From Halobacteriales archaeon QS_4_70_19 (GTDB lineage Archaea > Halobacteriota > Halobacteria > Halobacteriales > Haloarculaceae), in NCBI GenBank assembly GCA_003020985.1, contig PXRM01000014.1, positions 1 through 64,000 on the forward strand: a stretch of DNA of 64,000 nt, given 5' to 3'. The notes under the pieces were generated by a model. That model was not told where the DNA came from. It ran no database searches and worked only from the letters and a program-made list of their open reading frames with translations. Position 1 is the first letter of the stretch, and each line of letters begins with the position of its first letter. This document shows, piece after piece, positions 33,396-42,227 of this stretch. The position numbers and the translations under genes are program-made.

Positions 33396-34328
33396 TCAGA
33401 TATACTCCCTGCGCCTGGCCACGTAGGCGAGGCCGGCCACGGGGACGCCGAAGACGAGCGCGTACGGGCCGACGTACGCGAGCGTGACGAGCAGCGCCCG
33501 GACGGTGACGACGACGCCGTTCACCGAGGCCGCGAGCGCCGCCCCGAGGTCGGTCTCGTGGTACGACGGTCGCGGCGTGGGGGTGGCCGTCGGCGTCGGC
33601 GTGAGCCCGGGCTCGTTGATGCGGACGGTGATGGTCGCGTACGTCACCTCGTCGCGGAGGCTGCGGCGTTTGGCCCGGAGGCGCTCGATCTGCTCCTGGA
33701 CGTCCGAGAGGCGCTCGCCGACACGGAGGACGGACTCGGTGTCGTTGGCGTCCTCGTAGATGCGCCGGAGGCGGTCGCGCTGGTTCCGGAGGTTCGTCAG
33801 CCGGGCCTCGATGTCGACCAGCTGGTCGGACACGTCGCGGCTGTCCGAGGAGGCGCTCCGGACCTCGCCGGCCGCCTTCACCGAACTGAACGCCTCGCCG
33901 AACCGGTCGCTCCGCACCCGGAGCACCAGCCGGCCGGTCGTCCGGGTTCGGTTCCCGACCCGCTCGACGGACGTGTCGGAGCCGGCGACGTAGCCGTCGT
34001 ACTCTCTGGCGACCGCCACCAGCGTCTCGCGGGCCCCGTCGAACGAGTCCACCCGGAGCGTCACGCTCCCCGTGCGGACGACCGCCCGTGTCCGGTTCGG
34101 GTCGCGGTAGGACTTCGCGGCGACCTCGTCACCGTTGCCACCGCCGCCGTCACCACCACCGCCGTCGGGTGCGGCTGCCGCCCCGTCGGAGCCGCCCTCC
34201 GCGAGGTTGGCGTCCCCGCCCGCGTCACCACCAGCACCGGAGCCGCCGAAGCCGGAGCAGCCGGCCAGCACGAGCATCCCGGTCAGAAGCAGGACCAGCG
34301 CCGTCCGCCGTGTCTCGGTGCCACCCAT
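33396..34328 (-). CDS. DUF4349 family lipoprotein
   Basis: A 310-residue protein with a secretory lipoprotein signal (RRTALVLLLTGMLVLAGC) and a Gly/Ala/Asp-rich tether. Next comes the DUF4349 domain (RAVVRTGSVTLRVDSFDGARETLVAVAREYDGYVAGSD, RLVLRVRSDRFGEAFSSV), then a coiled coil of about 60 residues (LVDIEARLTNLRNQRDRLRRI, VQEQIERLRAKRRSL) and a C-terminal membrane span (TLAYVGPYALVFGVPVAGLAYV). The topology suggests an envelope-anchored outside domain. Function of the family is unknown. Confidence 0.85.
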   Translation of the reverse strand: MGGTETRRTALVLLLTGMLVLAGCSGFGGSGAGGDAGGDANLAEGGSDGAAAAPDGGGGDGGGGNGDEVAAKSYRDPNRTRAVVRTGSVTLRVDSFDGARETLVAVAREYDGYVAGSDTSVERVGNRTRTTGRLVLRVRSDRFGEAFSSVKAAGEVRSASSDSRDVSDQLVDIEARLTNLRNQRDRLRRIYEDANDTESVLRVGERLSDVQEQIERLRAKRRSLRDEVTYATITVRINEPGLTPTPTATPTPRPSYHETDLGAALAASVNGVVVTVRALLVTLAYVGPYALVFGVPVAGLAYVARRREYI

Positions 34329-34441
34329 GGGGAGACAGTGTGAACGGTTATCAAAAGAGGCGGCGAAGCCTCAAACACTGATTTGTCCTACCGACTGCCG
34401 GCGCCGTCAGCCCGATACGTTCCCGGCCCCTCCGTCCAGCC

Positions 34442-35164
34442 ATGTACGCCGGGCTCCGTTCTACCGACCCCGACCTCCTCTCGATGACCTGGGAGGACCT
34501 GCTGTTCGCCCACTGGCCGGTCGATCCGGACCGCGTCGAGGCGCGGCTCCCCGAGGGGCTGACCGTCGCCACGTACGACGGCGACGCCTACCTCGGGGTG
34601 GTGCCGTTCGTGATGCAGTCCATCGGCCCCCGGTGGGCGCCCGTGGGACTGTCGTTCGGCGAGCTGAACCTGCGGACGTACGTCCGGGAGACCGGCCCGG
34701 ACGCGGCGTCGGCCGACGGCGAGCACGGGGTCTACTTCTTCGCCCTCGACGCGGACGACCGCCTCGGCGTGACGATCGCGCGCTCCCTGTTCCGCCTCCC
34801 CTACTACCGGGCGACCATGACGGTCGACCGGGCGGGCGACCGGGTGGCGTTCCGCTCCCGGCGACCGGACGGAAGCGCGACGTTCGCGGCCGCCTACGGG
34901 CCCGACGGCGACCGGTCCGTCCCCGAAGCAGGCTCGCTGGCCGCCTTCCTCACGGAGAACTACCGCTTCTACACCGCCGACGACCGCGGCCGCCTCTGGT
35001 ACGGCGACATCGACCACCCGCCGTGGGAGCTGGCCCCCGCCCGTGTCGACATCGTCACCAACGAACTGTTCGCCGTCAACGGGTTCGAGCACCCCGCTGG
35101 CGAGCCGGTGTGCCACTATTCGCCCCGCATCCGGGTGACCGCCGGGCGACCCCACCGGGCGTGA
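34442..35164 (+). CDS. DUF2071 (YqjF-like) family protein
   Basis: A 240-residue soluble protein with the DUF2071 pattern: LLSMTWEDLLFAHWPVDPDRVEARLPEGLTVATYDGDAYLGVVPF near the start, FGELNLRTYVR, GVYFFALDADDRLGVTIARSLFRLPYY, FLTENYRFYTADDRGRLWYGDIDHPPW and the closing ELFAVNGFEHPAGEP. It is an acetoacetate-decarboxylase-like fold by family description, but enzymatic function is unproven. Full length and apparently intact. Confidence 0.85.
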   Translation: MYAGLRSTDPDLLSMTWEDLLFAHWPVDPDRVEARLPEGLTVATYDGDAYLGVVPFVMQSIGPRWAPVGLSFGELNLRTYVRETGPDAASADGEHGVYFFALDADDRLGVTIARSLFRLPYYRATMTVDRAGDRVAFRSRRPDGSATFAAAYGPDGDRSVPEAGSLAAFLTENYRFYTADDRGRLWYGDIDHPPWELAPARVDIVTNELFAVNGFEHPAGEPVCHYSPRIRVTAGRPHRA

Positions 35165-35302
35165 CCGACCACCGTCACCGCCCCGACGACCCATCTGACG
35201 TTGAGTCGGTCGACCCGGACTGCGTCGGGGCCGGGAACCGGGTCGCGCCCGGCGTCGGGACTGTCGGGGGCTACTTTACCCGTGGCGTCCACCGTACGAA
35301 CG

Positions 35303-35980
35303 ATGAGTGACGGCGACGGCCTGACGGACGATGCCGCGCCGGGCGCCGAGGACCGGGACGCGTCCGAGCCGCCGGCGAGCGACGGGACCGACGGCACGTC
35401 GGGGGGTAACGGAACCGACGACGTGTGGGAGGGAGACGGGGGCGACGGGACAGCGACGGACGACGGGACCGACCGGCCGCTGGACCCCGACGCCGTCGAC
35501 GTGAGGGAGCTGACGGGCCCCGAGCGGACCCTGGAACCGCCCGTCCGACTGGTCTGGGTCCTCCGGGCCGCGCTCGTCGCGCTCGTCCTCGGGACCGTCG
35601 TCGGCGCCGTGTCGATCGTGCTCCAGGGCCCAGCCTGGCTCGGCCCGGCCGTCTTCACGGCGCTGTTCGTGCTCGGCGCGACACACGCCCACCTCCGGTA
35701 CAGGTCGTGGTCCTACCACGTGCAGGCGGACTCGCTCTTCCTCGACAGGGGCGTCCTCACTCGTGTCCGCACGGTCGTCCCGTACGTCCGCATCCAGCAC
35801 GTCGACGTCTCCCGGGGCCCGGTCGAGCGCGGGTTCGGGCTGGCGACCGTCGTGGTCTACACCGCCGGCTCCCGGGGGGCGGACGTGACCATCCCCGGGC
35901 TGACACCCGGGCGCGCCGACGAACTGCAGGAGCGGCTGAAGCGACTCGCCATCGCCGCCGAGGGGGAGGACGCGGTCTGA
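35303..35980 (+). CDS. Bacterial-PH-domain membrane protein, YdbS-like
   Basis: A 225-residue protein. The first 65 residues are acidic and disordered, followed by two spans (LVWVLRAALVALVLGTVVGAV, WLGPAVFTALFVLGATHAHL) and one bPH_2 domain (YHVQADSLFLDRGVLTRVRTVVPYVRIQHVDVSRGP..., GLATVVVYTAGSRGADVTIPGL). YdbS/YdbT pairs are membrane proteins of unclear role, suggested in bacteria to affect antimicrobial resistance. The next gene starts one base after its stop, making a two-gene operon. A TATA-like CTACTTTACC lies about 30 bases before the ATG. Confidence 0.85.
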   Translation: MSDGDGLTDDAAPGAEDRDASEPPASDGTDGTSGGNGTDDVWEGDGGDGTATDDGTDRPLDPDAVDVRELTGPERTLEPPVRLVWVLRAALVALVLGTVVGAVSIVLQGPAWLGPAVFTALFVLGATHAHLRYRSWSYHVQADSLFLDRGVLTRVRTVVPYVRIQHVDVSRGPVERGFGLATVVVYTAGSRGADVTIPGLTPGRADELQERLKRLAIAAEGEDAV

Positions 35981-35981
35981 G

Positions 35982-37484
35982 ATGCGCCTCAGCCCGCTCT
36001 CTATCGCCTACGGTGCCGGCTCCACCGCCGCCCGGCTGGGGTGGCTGCTCGTCATCGCCACCTTCGGCTCGACGCAGATGCCCGGCGCGGGTCCGCGGCT
36101 GGGCGCAGCCGTCGTGGTCGGCGTGCTGGCGCTGGCCGGCCTCTACCAGTTCGCCCGCTGGCAGCGCTTCGAGTACCGGCTCACGGACGACACGCTGGAC
36201 ATCGAGTCCGGGGTCTTCTCCCGGCGGACGCGGGAGATCCCGCTCCGACGGGTCCAGAACGTCGACACCAGCCGGAACGCGCTCCAGCGGGCACTCGGCA
36301 TCGCCGCGGTCACCGTCGAAACCGCGGGCGGGAGCGACGTCGAGGCGGAGCTCCGGTACGTGACCGAGGCCGAGTCCGAGCGGCTCCGGACCGAGGTCGG
36401 CCGGCTGAAACGCGAGCGGACGCGGGAGGAGACCGGCGACGGGGCGACCGACGAGGGGGCGGCCGCCGACCAGCCCGCCGAGGAGGAGCTGTTCGCCATG
36501 TCACCCCGGGAACTGGCGCTACTGGGCGTCGTCTCGGTCGACCTCCGGCTGCTGTCGCTGTTCTCGGCCCTCGTCCCCATCATCGCGCCGTCGCTGGCGC
36601 GGTCCGCCGCGGACCCGCTGTTCTCGCTGGCGGTCGCCGCGCCGCTGCTCGCCACCGGACTGGCCCTCGTGGCGGTCGTCGCGAGCGCGGTGTCCTCCGT
36701 GACGAACTTCTACGGGTTCCGGCTCACGCGGGCGGGCGACGAACTCCGCTACGAGCGGGGGCTGCTGAACCGCTTCACCGGGACGGTGCCGCTGTCGAAG
36801 GTGCAGTCGGTCGTCCTCTCGGAGAACGTGCTGGCGCGGCGGCTGGGCTACGCCTCGCTCACCGTCGAGACGGCGGGGTACGCGCCCGGGGACTCCGGCG
36901 CCGAGTCCGCGGTGCCGCTGGCGCGCCGCGAGCGCGTCGTCGACCTGGCGCGCGAGGTGGAGCCGTTCGGCGAGGTGGCGTTCGAGCGGCCGCCCGCCCG
37001 CGCACGGATGCGGTACGTCATCCGGTACGCCTTCGTCGGCCTCCTCCTCACGAGCGTCGCGTACGGCATCCACCGGTTCTCGCCGTTCTCGTTCGCGTGG
37101 TACCTCCTCGCCGGGTTGGTGGTCCTCGCCCCCCTGGGAGCGCACCTGAAGTGGCGCAACCTCGGGGTCGCCGTCCTCGAGGACCACGTCGTCCTCCGGG
37201 GCGGGTTCTGGTCGCGGGAGACGACCGTCGTCCCGTACTACCGGGTCCAGACGGTCGTGGAGACACAGAGCGTCTTCCAGCGCCGGCGCGACCTCGCGAC
37301 CGTCGTAGTCGACACCGCCGGCTCCCGCGGGCTGACCGGCGGGGACCCGCGGGCGCTGGATATCGAGGCCGACCGTGCGACCGCCCTCCGAGAGACGGTC
37401 GCCGACCGCCTGCAGGAGTCGCTGCGGACGCGCCGGGCCACCCGTCGGCGGGCGCGCGACCTGCTCGCCGACACGGCCGACTAA
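35982..37484 (+). CDS. Bacterial-PH-domain membrane protein with three PH repeats, YdbT-like
   Basis: A 500-residue protein with three bPH_2 repeats separated by paired membrane spans. The repeats are at residues about 63-125 (FEYRLTDDTLDIESGVFSRR...QNVDTSR), about 245-310 (FRLTRAGDELRYERGLLNRF...QSVVLSE) and about 393-470 (LGVAVLEDHVVLRGGFWSRE...QTVVETQ). Each repeat has the 'G.xxRxxxxVPxxRVQxV' strand pair and a 'LAxxTVETAG'-type strand. It is the larger partner of the YdbS-like protein immediately upstream. Confidence 0.87.
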   Translation: MRLSPLSIAYGAGSTAARLGWLLVIATFGSTQMPGAGPRLGAAVVVGVLALAGLYQFARWQRFEYRLTDDTLDIESGVFSRRTREIPLRRVQNVDTSRNALQRALGIAAVTVETAGGSDVEAELRYVTEAESERLRTEVGRLKRERTREETGDGATDEGAAADQPAEEELFAMSPRELALLGVVSVDLRLLSLFSALVPIIAPSLARSAADPLFSLAVAAPLLATGLALVAVVASAVSSVTNFYGFRLTRAGDELRYERGLLNRFTGTVPLSKVQSVVLSENVLARRLGYASLTVETAGYAPGDSGAESAVPLARRERVVDLAREVEPFGEVAFERPPARARMRYVIRYAFVGLLLTSVAYGIHRFSPFSFAWYLLAGLVVLAPLGAHLKWRNLGVAVLEDHVVLRGGFWSRETTVVPYYRVQTVVETQSVFQRRRDLATVVVDTAGSRGLTGGDPRALDIEADRATALRETVADRLQESLRTRRATRRRARDLLADTAD

Positions 37485-37507
37485 CCCCCAGCGGGGAAAC
37501 GCCAGGT

Positions 37508-37515
37508 CCATATTT
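37508..37515 (+). promoter_or_regulatory. Probable TATA element of the DUF998-like gene
   Basis: CCATATTT lies 22-29 bases before the GTG at 37537 in a GC-rich context. The distance fits a leaderless transcript and supports the GTG start over the distant upstream ATG. Confidence 0.5.
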
Positions 37516-37536
37516 CGCCCCCCCGCGAACGGGGCC

Positions 37537-38187
37537 GTGGAGTACCCGTCACGCCTCCGACTCGCCGGCGTCGCGAGCGTCGCGGCCCTCGTGGTCACCG
37601 TGTTCGTCGCCGGCGCTCTCGACCCGACGGTCCGGGCGCTCCCGGTCCGGGCGCGGCTCTCCGACCTGGGTCGCCCGGGCGCCCCGGGTGCGCTCGTCTT
37701 CGGGCCGGGACTGGGGGTGACCGCCGTCCTCGGCCTGGCCGCCGTCGGGTCCTGGTGGCGCGCCGCGACGAGCGCGCTGGACCGGGCCGCGGTGGCCCTC
37801 GCCGGCGTCGCCTTCCTGGGGCTGGGCATCGCGGGACTGTTCCCGGCGCCGTCCGTCACCCACCTCCCCGCCCTCGCGCTCGGGTACCTCGCGGGTTGGA
37901 CGGCGGCCCTGCTGGACGGGCTCCGGCTCCGGGACGCGCCGACCGGCCGCACTCGCGCCGGGCGCGCCCTCCGCGTCGGGGCCGCGGTCGTGGCGCTGCT
38001 GTGGCTCGTCCGGGGGCTGGTGGCAGTGACCTTCGTGCTGTCCGGCCCGACGAGCGCGCTGCTGCTCCCGGAACTGGCGACGCTCGCACTGTTCGGCGGC
38101 TGGGTGCTGTTCCGGACCCGGGGCGGGGCGCGTGCGGCAGTCACCACCGGCGGCGCCGGCCCCGGCGTCAGCGTCGCCGGACCGTGA
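37537..38187 (+). CDS. DUF998-like membrane protein
   Basis: About 216 residues from a GTG at 37537 (VEYPSRLRLAGVASVAALVVT). Six hydrophobic spans are arranged as in DUF998 proteins, with RARLSDLGRPGAPGALVFGPGLGVTAVLG, FLGLGIAGLFPAPSVTHLPALALGYL and VTFVLSGPTSALLLPELATLALFGGWVLF. The longer frame from 37375 overlaps the preceding gene and is Arg/Pro-rich, so it is rejected. It is convergent with, and overlaps by 20 bp, the cytochrome P450 gene. Confidence 0.75.
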   Translation: MEYPSRLRLAGVASVAALVVTVFVAGALDPTVRALPVRARLSDLGRPGAPGALVFGPGLGVTAVLGLAAVGSWWRAATSALDRAAVALAGVAFLGLGIAGLFPAPSVTHLPALALGYLAGWTAALLDGLRLRDAPTGRTRAGRALRVGAAVVALLWLVRGLVAVTFVLSGPTSALLLPELATLALFGGWVLFRTRGGARAAVTTGGAGPGVSVAGP

Positions 38188-39622
38188 CCTGGATGGGGTC
38201 GCGCGGCTGGAGCGTGACGTTCAGCGACGGCCGCACCTCGTCGGGGTCGGTGAACCGCCAGTCCCGCGCGAGCGTCGCCAGCGCCAGCTGTGCCTCCAGC
38301 ATCGCGAACCGCGCACCGATGCAGTGGCGCGGCCCGCCCCCGAACGGGAAGTAGGCGTACTCCGGGCGGCCCTCGGCAGCTCGGACCGCCTGCGAACCGT
38401 TCCCGGCGTCGTCGACCGTCTCGTCGTCCAGCCACCGCTCCGGGAGGAATTCGTCGGGCCGGTCCCACCAGCGCGGGTCGGTGTGGACGATGCGCTGGGG
38501 GAGGACCAGGGTGGCTCCCGTGGGGATGCGATGCCCGCCGAGGACGACCGGCTCCGTGGGTTCGCGGAACAGTGTGTACAGGGGCGGGTACCGCCGCATC
38601 GACTCCTTCACGACGGCCTCCGTGTACGGGAGGGCGGGCAGGTCCGCGACCATCGGGTCGCCGTCGAGGGCGTCGGCCTCCCGGGCGAGGCGGTCGGCCG
38701 CGGCCGGGGATCCGGCGAGCAGGTGGCCGGCGTAGGAGAGCGCGAGCGCGGTGGTCTCGTGCCCGGCGAACAGGAAGGTGACGAGGTTGTCGCGGAACTC
38801 GGCGCGCGAGAGGCGGTCCGCCTCGTCGGCGGCGCGGTTCGCGACCAGCAGCAGGTCCAGCAGGTCCGGGTCGTCGATGTCGTCGAACGACGCCGCGTCG
38901 GGCGTCTCGCCGCGCGCGTCCAGCAGGTCGTCGACGGCCTCGTCGAAATCGGCCCGCGCGGCCGCGAAGCGCCGCCCCGCGGGCGTCGGGACCCAGTCCG
39001 GCAGCGGCAACACGGTACGGAGGGCGGTGGCGTCGAGGAAGTCGTTGACCGTGCGGGCGGCCACGGCGACCGTGCGGCCGAACTCGTCGTCGAGGTCACG
39101 GTCGAACAGCGCCCGGACGAGGACGTCGAGGGTGAGGCGTTTCGTGACGTCGCCGAGGTCGACGCGGTCGCCGTCGGTCCAGTCGGCGGTCGCGTCCCGG
39201 GTCGCGTCGACCGCGTGGCGACCGTATCGCTCGACGCGTTCGCGGTAGAACGCCGGCTGGGCGATGGTGCGGGCGCGGCGCCACTGGTCGCCCGTGGCGA
39301 GGAACATCCCGTCGGTCAGGAAGCCGCCGCCGGCGTCGGCGACCTGCGAGGCCTTCCGGAAGCGGGCCTGGTCGCTCACGAGGACGCGCTGGATGTCCTC
39401 GGGGTGGGTGACGTAGTGGAAGCTCCCGCCCGCGAGCCGGACCCGGACCACGTCGCCCAGGTCGCGGGCGTGGCGCTCGTGGAAGGTGAGCGGGTCCCGG
39501 AGGTACTGGTGCGTGTTGCCCAGTAGCGGGAGCCCGTCGGGTTCGGGCGCCGGCGGCGCGTCGGCGGGAGAATCGGGGCGGGCGCGGGGACGGTAGCGCC
39601 CGGGCGCCGGGCGGTCGGTCAT
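38168..39622 (-). CDS. Cytochrome P450
   Basis: A 484-residue soluble P450 monooxygenase. Diagnostic motifs are the I-helix FLFAGHETTALALSYAG, the K-helix ExxR in VVKESMRRYPPLYTLFREP, the PERF-like region FLPERWLDD, and the haem loop FPFGGGPRHCIGARFAMLEAQLAL with thiolate Cys434. The N-terminus is Pro/Arg-rich without a membrane anchor (LPLLGNTHQYLRDPL, as in CYP102-type haem domains). No ferredoxin or reductase partner is adjacent, so the electron donor and substrate are unknown. Confidence 0.95.
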   Translation of the reverse strand: MTDRPAPGRYRPRARPDSPADAPPAPEPDGLPLLGNTHQYLRDPLTFHERHARDLGDVVRVRLAGGSFHYVTHPEDIQRVLVSDQARFRKASQVADAGGGFLTDGMFLATGDQWRRARTIAQPAFYRERVERYGRHAVDATRDATADWTDGDRVDLGDVTKRLTLDVLVRALFDRDLDDEFGRTVAVAARTVNDFLDATALRTVLPLPDWVPTPAGRRFAAARADFDEAVDDLLDARGETPDAASFDDIDDPDLLDLLLVANRAADEADRLSRAEFRDNLVTFLFAGHETTALALSYAGHLLAGSPAAADRLAREADALDGDPMVADLPALPYTEAVVKESMRRYPPLYTLFREPTEPVVLGGHRIPTGATLVLPQRIVHTDPRWWDRPDEFLPERWLDDETVDDAGNGSQAVRAAEGRPEYAYFPFGGGPRHCIGARFAMLEAQLALATLARDWRFTDPDEVRPSLNVTLQPRDPIQVTVRRR

Positions 39623-39678
39623 TGGGCCCCCGTCGAACGCGTGGGACTAACGCCTTCGGGTGGTCGGTACCCCGGCCG

Positions 39679-40149
39679 TCACAGCGCGAGGAATCCGGCG
39701 CCGTCGGCCGCGAGGATACCGGCGTCGACGAGCAGGAGGACGGCCACGACGCCGGCGGCCCGGTAGAAGCGGCCGGCCTCCCGTGCGGGCGACCGGACCT
39801 TCTTCGCCGCGAGCCCGTCGCTCATCCGGCTGTTCCCGACCTCGACGAGGCCGGCCAGCACGAGCCACAGCAGCGTCATCGTCAGGACGAGGTGCCCGCG
39901 GGGCGTCCCGGTCAGGCTCTGGAACGTGTAGAGCTGTGCGGCCATGTGTCCCCCGGTCAGCAGTATCACGACCGCGGCAGCCCGGGAGAACGTCGTCAGC
40001 CTGCCGAAGACGGCCTCCAGGGGCTCGGGACGGACCTCGCCGGCCCGTGCGGTCGGGAGCACCGCCCAGGCGGCGAACAGCACGCTCCCCGTCCAGAGCG
40101 CCCCGACGAGGAGATGGATCGCGTAGAACGTCGCGTCGACCAGCGTCAT
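39679..40149 (-). CDS. CopD-like four-span membrane protein
   Basis: A 156-residue integral membrane protein with four spans: YAIHLLVGALWTGSVLFAAWAVLP, AAAVVILLTGGHMAAQLYTF, HLVLTMTLLWLVLAGLVEVG and GVVAVLLLVDAGIL. The IHLLVGALWTGSVLF start with conserved His and Trp matches CopD/copper-resistance-type domains, whose His residues may bind copper or haem. A transport role is not proven. The gene precedes the P450 gene on the same strand, 57 bp away. Confidence 0.75.
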   Translation of the reverse strand: MTLVDATFYAIHLLVGALWTGSVLFAAWAVLPTARAGEVRPEPLEAVFGRLTTFSRAAAVVILLTGGHMAAQLYTFQSLTGTPRGHLVLTMTLLWLVLAGLVEVGNSRMSDGLAAKKVRSPAREAGRFYRAAGVVAVLLLVDAGILAADGAGFLAL

Positions 40150-40500
40150 GTCACCGCGTGCGGGCGGACGGTTCTTGAAACCAGGCGGGACGGCTGCGGG
40201 CCCGCCGGCTCGTCATTTCCTCACGTTTCGAACGGTTAGTTCACAACTACAGAGATAGTAGATGAACTGCCCGGACTGACGTATAATATGAGAATCCTGT
40301 CAGTAATGACAGCAACGGCCCGCGAGCGGGGTTTCGGACGAGTTGCACACCGCGATGGGGCAGCGGCCAGGGACACGCGATGTAGCGGGCCGAGGCGGCT
40401 GGGGCAGCGGTCGGCGGGTCGTCGGCTACCGTGACAGACCCTCGCGGGGTCTGCGCGGTGGTTGACAAGCCTTAAATCCGGTCCACGAGGAGACGTGGGT
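40150..40500. other. Intergenic region before the zinc-finger/aEF-1beta operon
   Basis: No gene is supported here. The left third is AT-richer (ACAACTACAGAGATAGTAGA) and may hold the promoter of the leftward CopD-like gene. The right end has the TATA element of the rightward operon. Short open frames in between translate to low-complexity sequence. Confidence 0.5.
40471..40477 (+). promoter_or_regulatory. Probable TATA element of the zinc-finger/aEF-1beta operon
   Basis: CTTAAAT lies 24-30 bases before the ATG at 40501, preceded by purine/pyrimidine context suitable for a BRE. The short distance implies a leaderless transcript. Confidence 0.55.
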
Positions 40501-40680
40501 ATGAGCCAGGCCGACAGCAGCGAGACGCGCCAGTGCGTCTCCTGTGGCATCAACATCGCCGGGACGAACGCCGCCCGGTTCAGGTGTCCCGACTGCGGGC
40601 ACCTGATCTTCCGGTGTTCGACCTGCCGCAAGCAGAGCAACCTCTACGAGTGTCCGGACTGCGGGTTTACGGGGCCCTAA
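40501..40680 (+). CDS. Two-zinc-finger micro-protein (HVO_2753 family)
   Basis: A 59-residue protein with four CPxCG-like knuckles: CVSCG, CPDCG, CSTCR and CPDCG, giving two zinc sites. The size, sequence ([32 protein letters not shown]) and position directly before the aEF-1beta gene match the HVO_2753 family, reported to matter for swarming and biofilm formation in Haloferax. Two bases separate its TAA from the aEF-1beta ATG, so the two genes are one transcript. Likely role: a nucleic-acid- or protein-binding adaptor linked to translation. Confidence 0.92.
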   Translation: MSQADSSETRQCVSCGINIAGTNAARFRCPDCGHLIFRCSTCRKQSNLYECPDCGFTGP

Positions 40681-40682
40681 CG

Positions 40683-40949
40683 ATGGGGAAGGTCGCAGCC
40701 AAGCTCAAGGTCATGCCGGAGAGCCCCGACGTGGACCTCGACGCGCTCCAGGAACGGCTGGAGTCCTCGCTCCCGGAGGGTGCCCACATCAAGGGCACCC
40801 AGCGCGACGACGTCGCGTTCGGGCTGGTGGCACTGTTCCCGACGGTCATCGTCCCCGACGACGCCGGCGGGACGGAGGCCGTCGAGGATGCCTTCTCGGG
40901 CGTCGAAGGCGTCGAATCGGTGCAGGTCGAGGAAGTCGGTCGTATCTGA
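40683..40949 (+). CDS. ef1b: Translation elongation factor aEF-1 beta
   Basis: An 88-residue archaeal EF-1beta, the guanine-nucleotide exchange factor for aEF-1alpha. The sequence runs [63 protein letters not shown] and ends [16 protein letters not shown], the complete small alpha-beta domain. It follows the two-zinc-finger gene in a conserved archaeal pair. Confidence 0.96.
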   Translation: MGKVAAKLKVMPESPDVDLDALQERLESSLPEGAHIKGTQRDDVAFGLVALFPTVIVPDDAGGTEAVEDAFSGVEGVESVQVEEVGRI

Positions 40950-41139
40950 CGACGCGACCTTTTTTCGTACGGGCTGAACGCTCAGTCAAATTCCGCCGTC
41001 TCTCGGCGGTAGGGGACCCGATGGGCTCTTTCACGGAGCGATAATGGCCGGGTCGTTTATGCATCCGTGTCGTCTGGATGGTAACGAGCATGACCCACAG
41101 CAGTCAGCGCTCGACCCGGGCAACGTCGGGGTGGTCGGC

Positions 41140-41436
41140 ATGAGCGCCGGCGCCCGTGAGGATCTGCAGGACGCGGACGAGGAGGGGAAGGCGGGGGGCG
41201 AGCCGCTCGCGCCGTGGGCGTTCCGGGCGGCGATGTCGGGGCTCTCGGAGGAGCAGGCACGCGAACTCCTCGAGGGCGAGCGGTGTCCACAGCCCAGCCA
41301 CGAGGAGGGCTGGGAGGCGGAGATGGACGCGCTCGAACTCCGCGAGGAGGGCAGCGAGGTGGTGGTCTACCGGACCGACGAGGAGCACGCGTGGCTCCAG
41401 TCGGACACGACTCTCCGCCCCGACGAGGTCCGCTAG
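41140..41436 (+). CDS. Conserved acidic haloarchaeal protein, unknown
   Basis: About 98 residues from ATG 41140 (MSAGAREDLQDADEEGKAGG), with LAPWAFRAAMSGLSEEQARELLEGERC and ALELREEGSEVVVYRTDEEHAWLQSD. In-frame ATGs at 41044 and 41056 would add up to 32 residues, but that part (FMHPCRLDGNEHDPQ) looks less coding. There is no signal, membrane span or metal motif apart from one Cys. It sits alone between aEF-1beta and L21e; the family is not recognised. Confidence 0.6.
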   Translation: MSAGAREDLQDADEEGKAGGEPLAPWAFRAAMSGLSEEQARELLEGERCPQPSHEEGWEAEMDALELREEGSEVVVYRTDEEHAWLQSDTTLRPDEVR

Positions 41437-41546
41437 CGTCGCCAGTTCTCCGCCGGCAACGGCAGCGAGCGACAGCTGTGTCGTCGTGACGCCGGACGCA
41501 TAACACACCATTCAAGTACTCCTCGGGACAACTCCGGGTCACGACT

Positions 41547-41840
41547 ATGCCGAGCTCCAACGGGCCCCTCCACGGAACACGCAACAAGCTACGGAACGAA
41601 CCCCGCGAGCGGGGTACCTCGCCGCCGCGGCGCGCGGTCGAGGAGTTCGAGGCGGGCGAGAAGGTCCACCTCAAGATCGACCCCAGCGTCCCGGACGGGC
41701 GCTTCCACCCGCGCTTCGACGGCCACACCGGTGAGGTCGAGGCCCAGCAGGGCCGCGCGTACAAGGTCACCATCGTCGACGGCAGCAAGGAGAAGACCAT
41801 CATCGCAAAGCCCGCACACCTCCGCCGCCAGACGGAGTAA
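41547..41840 (+). CDS. rpl21e: 50S ribosomal protein L21e
   Basis: A 97-residue ribosomal protein with the L21e pattern: SNGPLHGTRNKLRNEPRERG (rRNA-binding N-terminus), GEKVHLKIDPSVPDGRFHPRFDGHTGEVEAQQGRAYKVTI (SH3-like barrel) and KEKTIIAKPAHLRRQ. It is followed after three bases by the rpoF gene, the common archaeal pairing. Confidence 0.97.
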   Translation: MPSSNGPLHGTRNKLRNEPRERGTSPPRRAVEEFEAGEKVHLKIDPSVPDGRFHPRFDGHTGEVEAQQGRAYKVTIVDGSKEKTIIAKPAHLRRQTE

Positions 41841-41843
41841 CGC

Positions 41844-42200
41844 ATGACGATCTTCAAGGAGACGCTCGAGGCGGAGTACGTCACCACCGCCGAGGCCAAG
41901 GAGCTGCTGGCGGAGATCGAGCAGGAGCGCGCGCTCGACGAGGACCGCGAGATGCGCTACGAGCTCGCGCGCGCCATCGACCACGTCAACCGCTTCGCCG
42001 CCATGGACGCCGAGGACGGCCGCGCGCTGGTCGAGGAGCTCCTCGAACTGGAGAAGCTCGACGAGAAGACCGCCCACAAGATCGCCGACGTCCTCCCGCA
42101 GGACCGCGACGAGGTCCGCTCCGTGTTCGCCCAGGAGCGCTACGCGCTCGACGGTGACGAACTCGACGAGGTCCTCAACGTCGTCGCGAAGTACGCCTGA
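41844..42200 (+). CDS. rpoF: DNA-directed RNA polymerase subunit F (Rpb4)
   Basis: A 118-residue Rpb4-type subunit that forms the polymerase stalk with subunit E (Rpb7). The helical HRDC-like fold is visible in TTAEAKELLAEIEQERALDED, RYELARAIDHVNRF and LDEKTAHKIADVLPQDRDEVRSVFAQERYALDGDELDEVLNVVAKYA. It is co-transcribed with L21e. Downstream, a convergent eIF-2B-like gene occurs instead of the DUF655 gene that often follows rpoF in archaea. Confidence 0.95.
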   Translation: MTIFKETLEAEYVTTAEAKELLAEIEQERALDEDREMRYELARAIDHVNRFAAMDAEDGRALVEELLELEKLDEKTAHKIADVLPQDRDEVRSVFAQERYALDGDELDEVLNVVAKYA

Positions 42201-42227
42201 CCGGTTCTCCGGGCGTCCGCCGCACTC

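Noticed and set aside
37375-37536. Longer N-terminus for the DUF998-like protein
   Set aside because: It overlaps the preceding PH-domain gene, is Arg/Pro/Cys-rich, and the TATA-like element fits the GTG at 37537.
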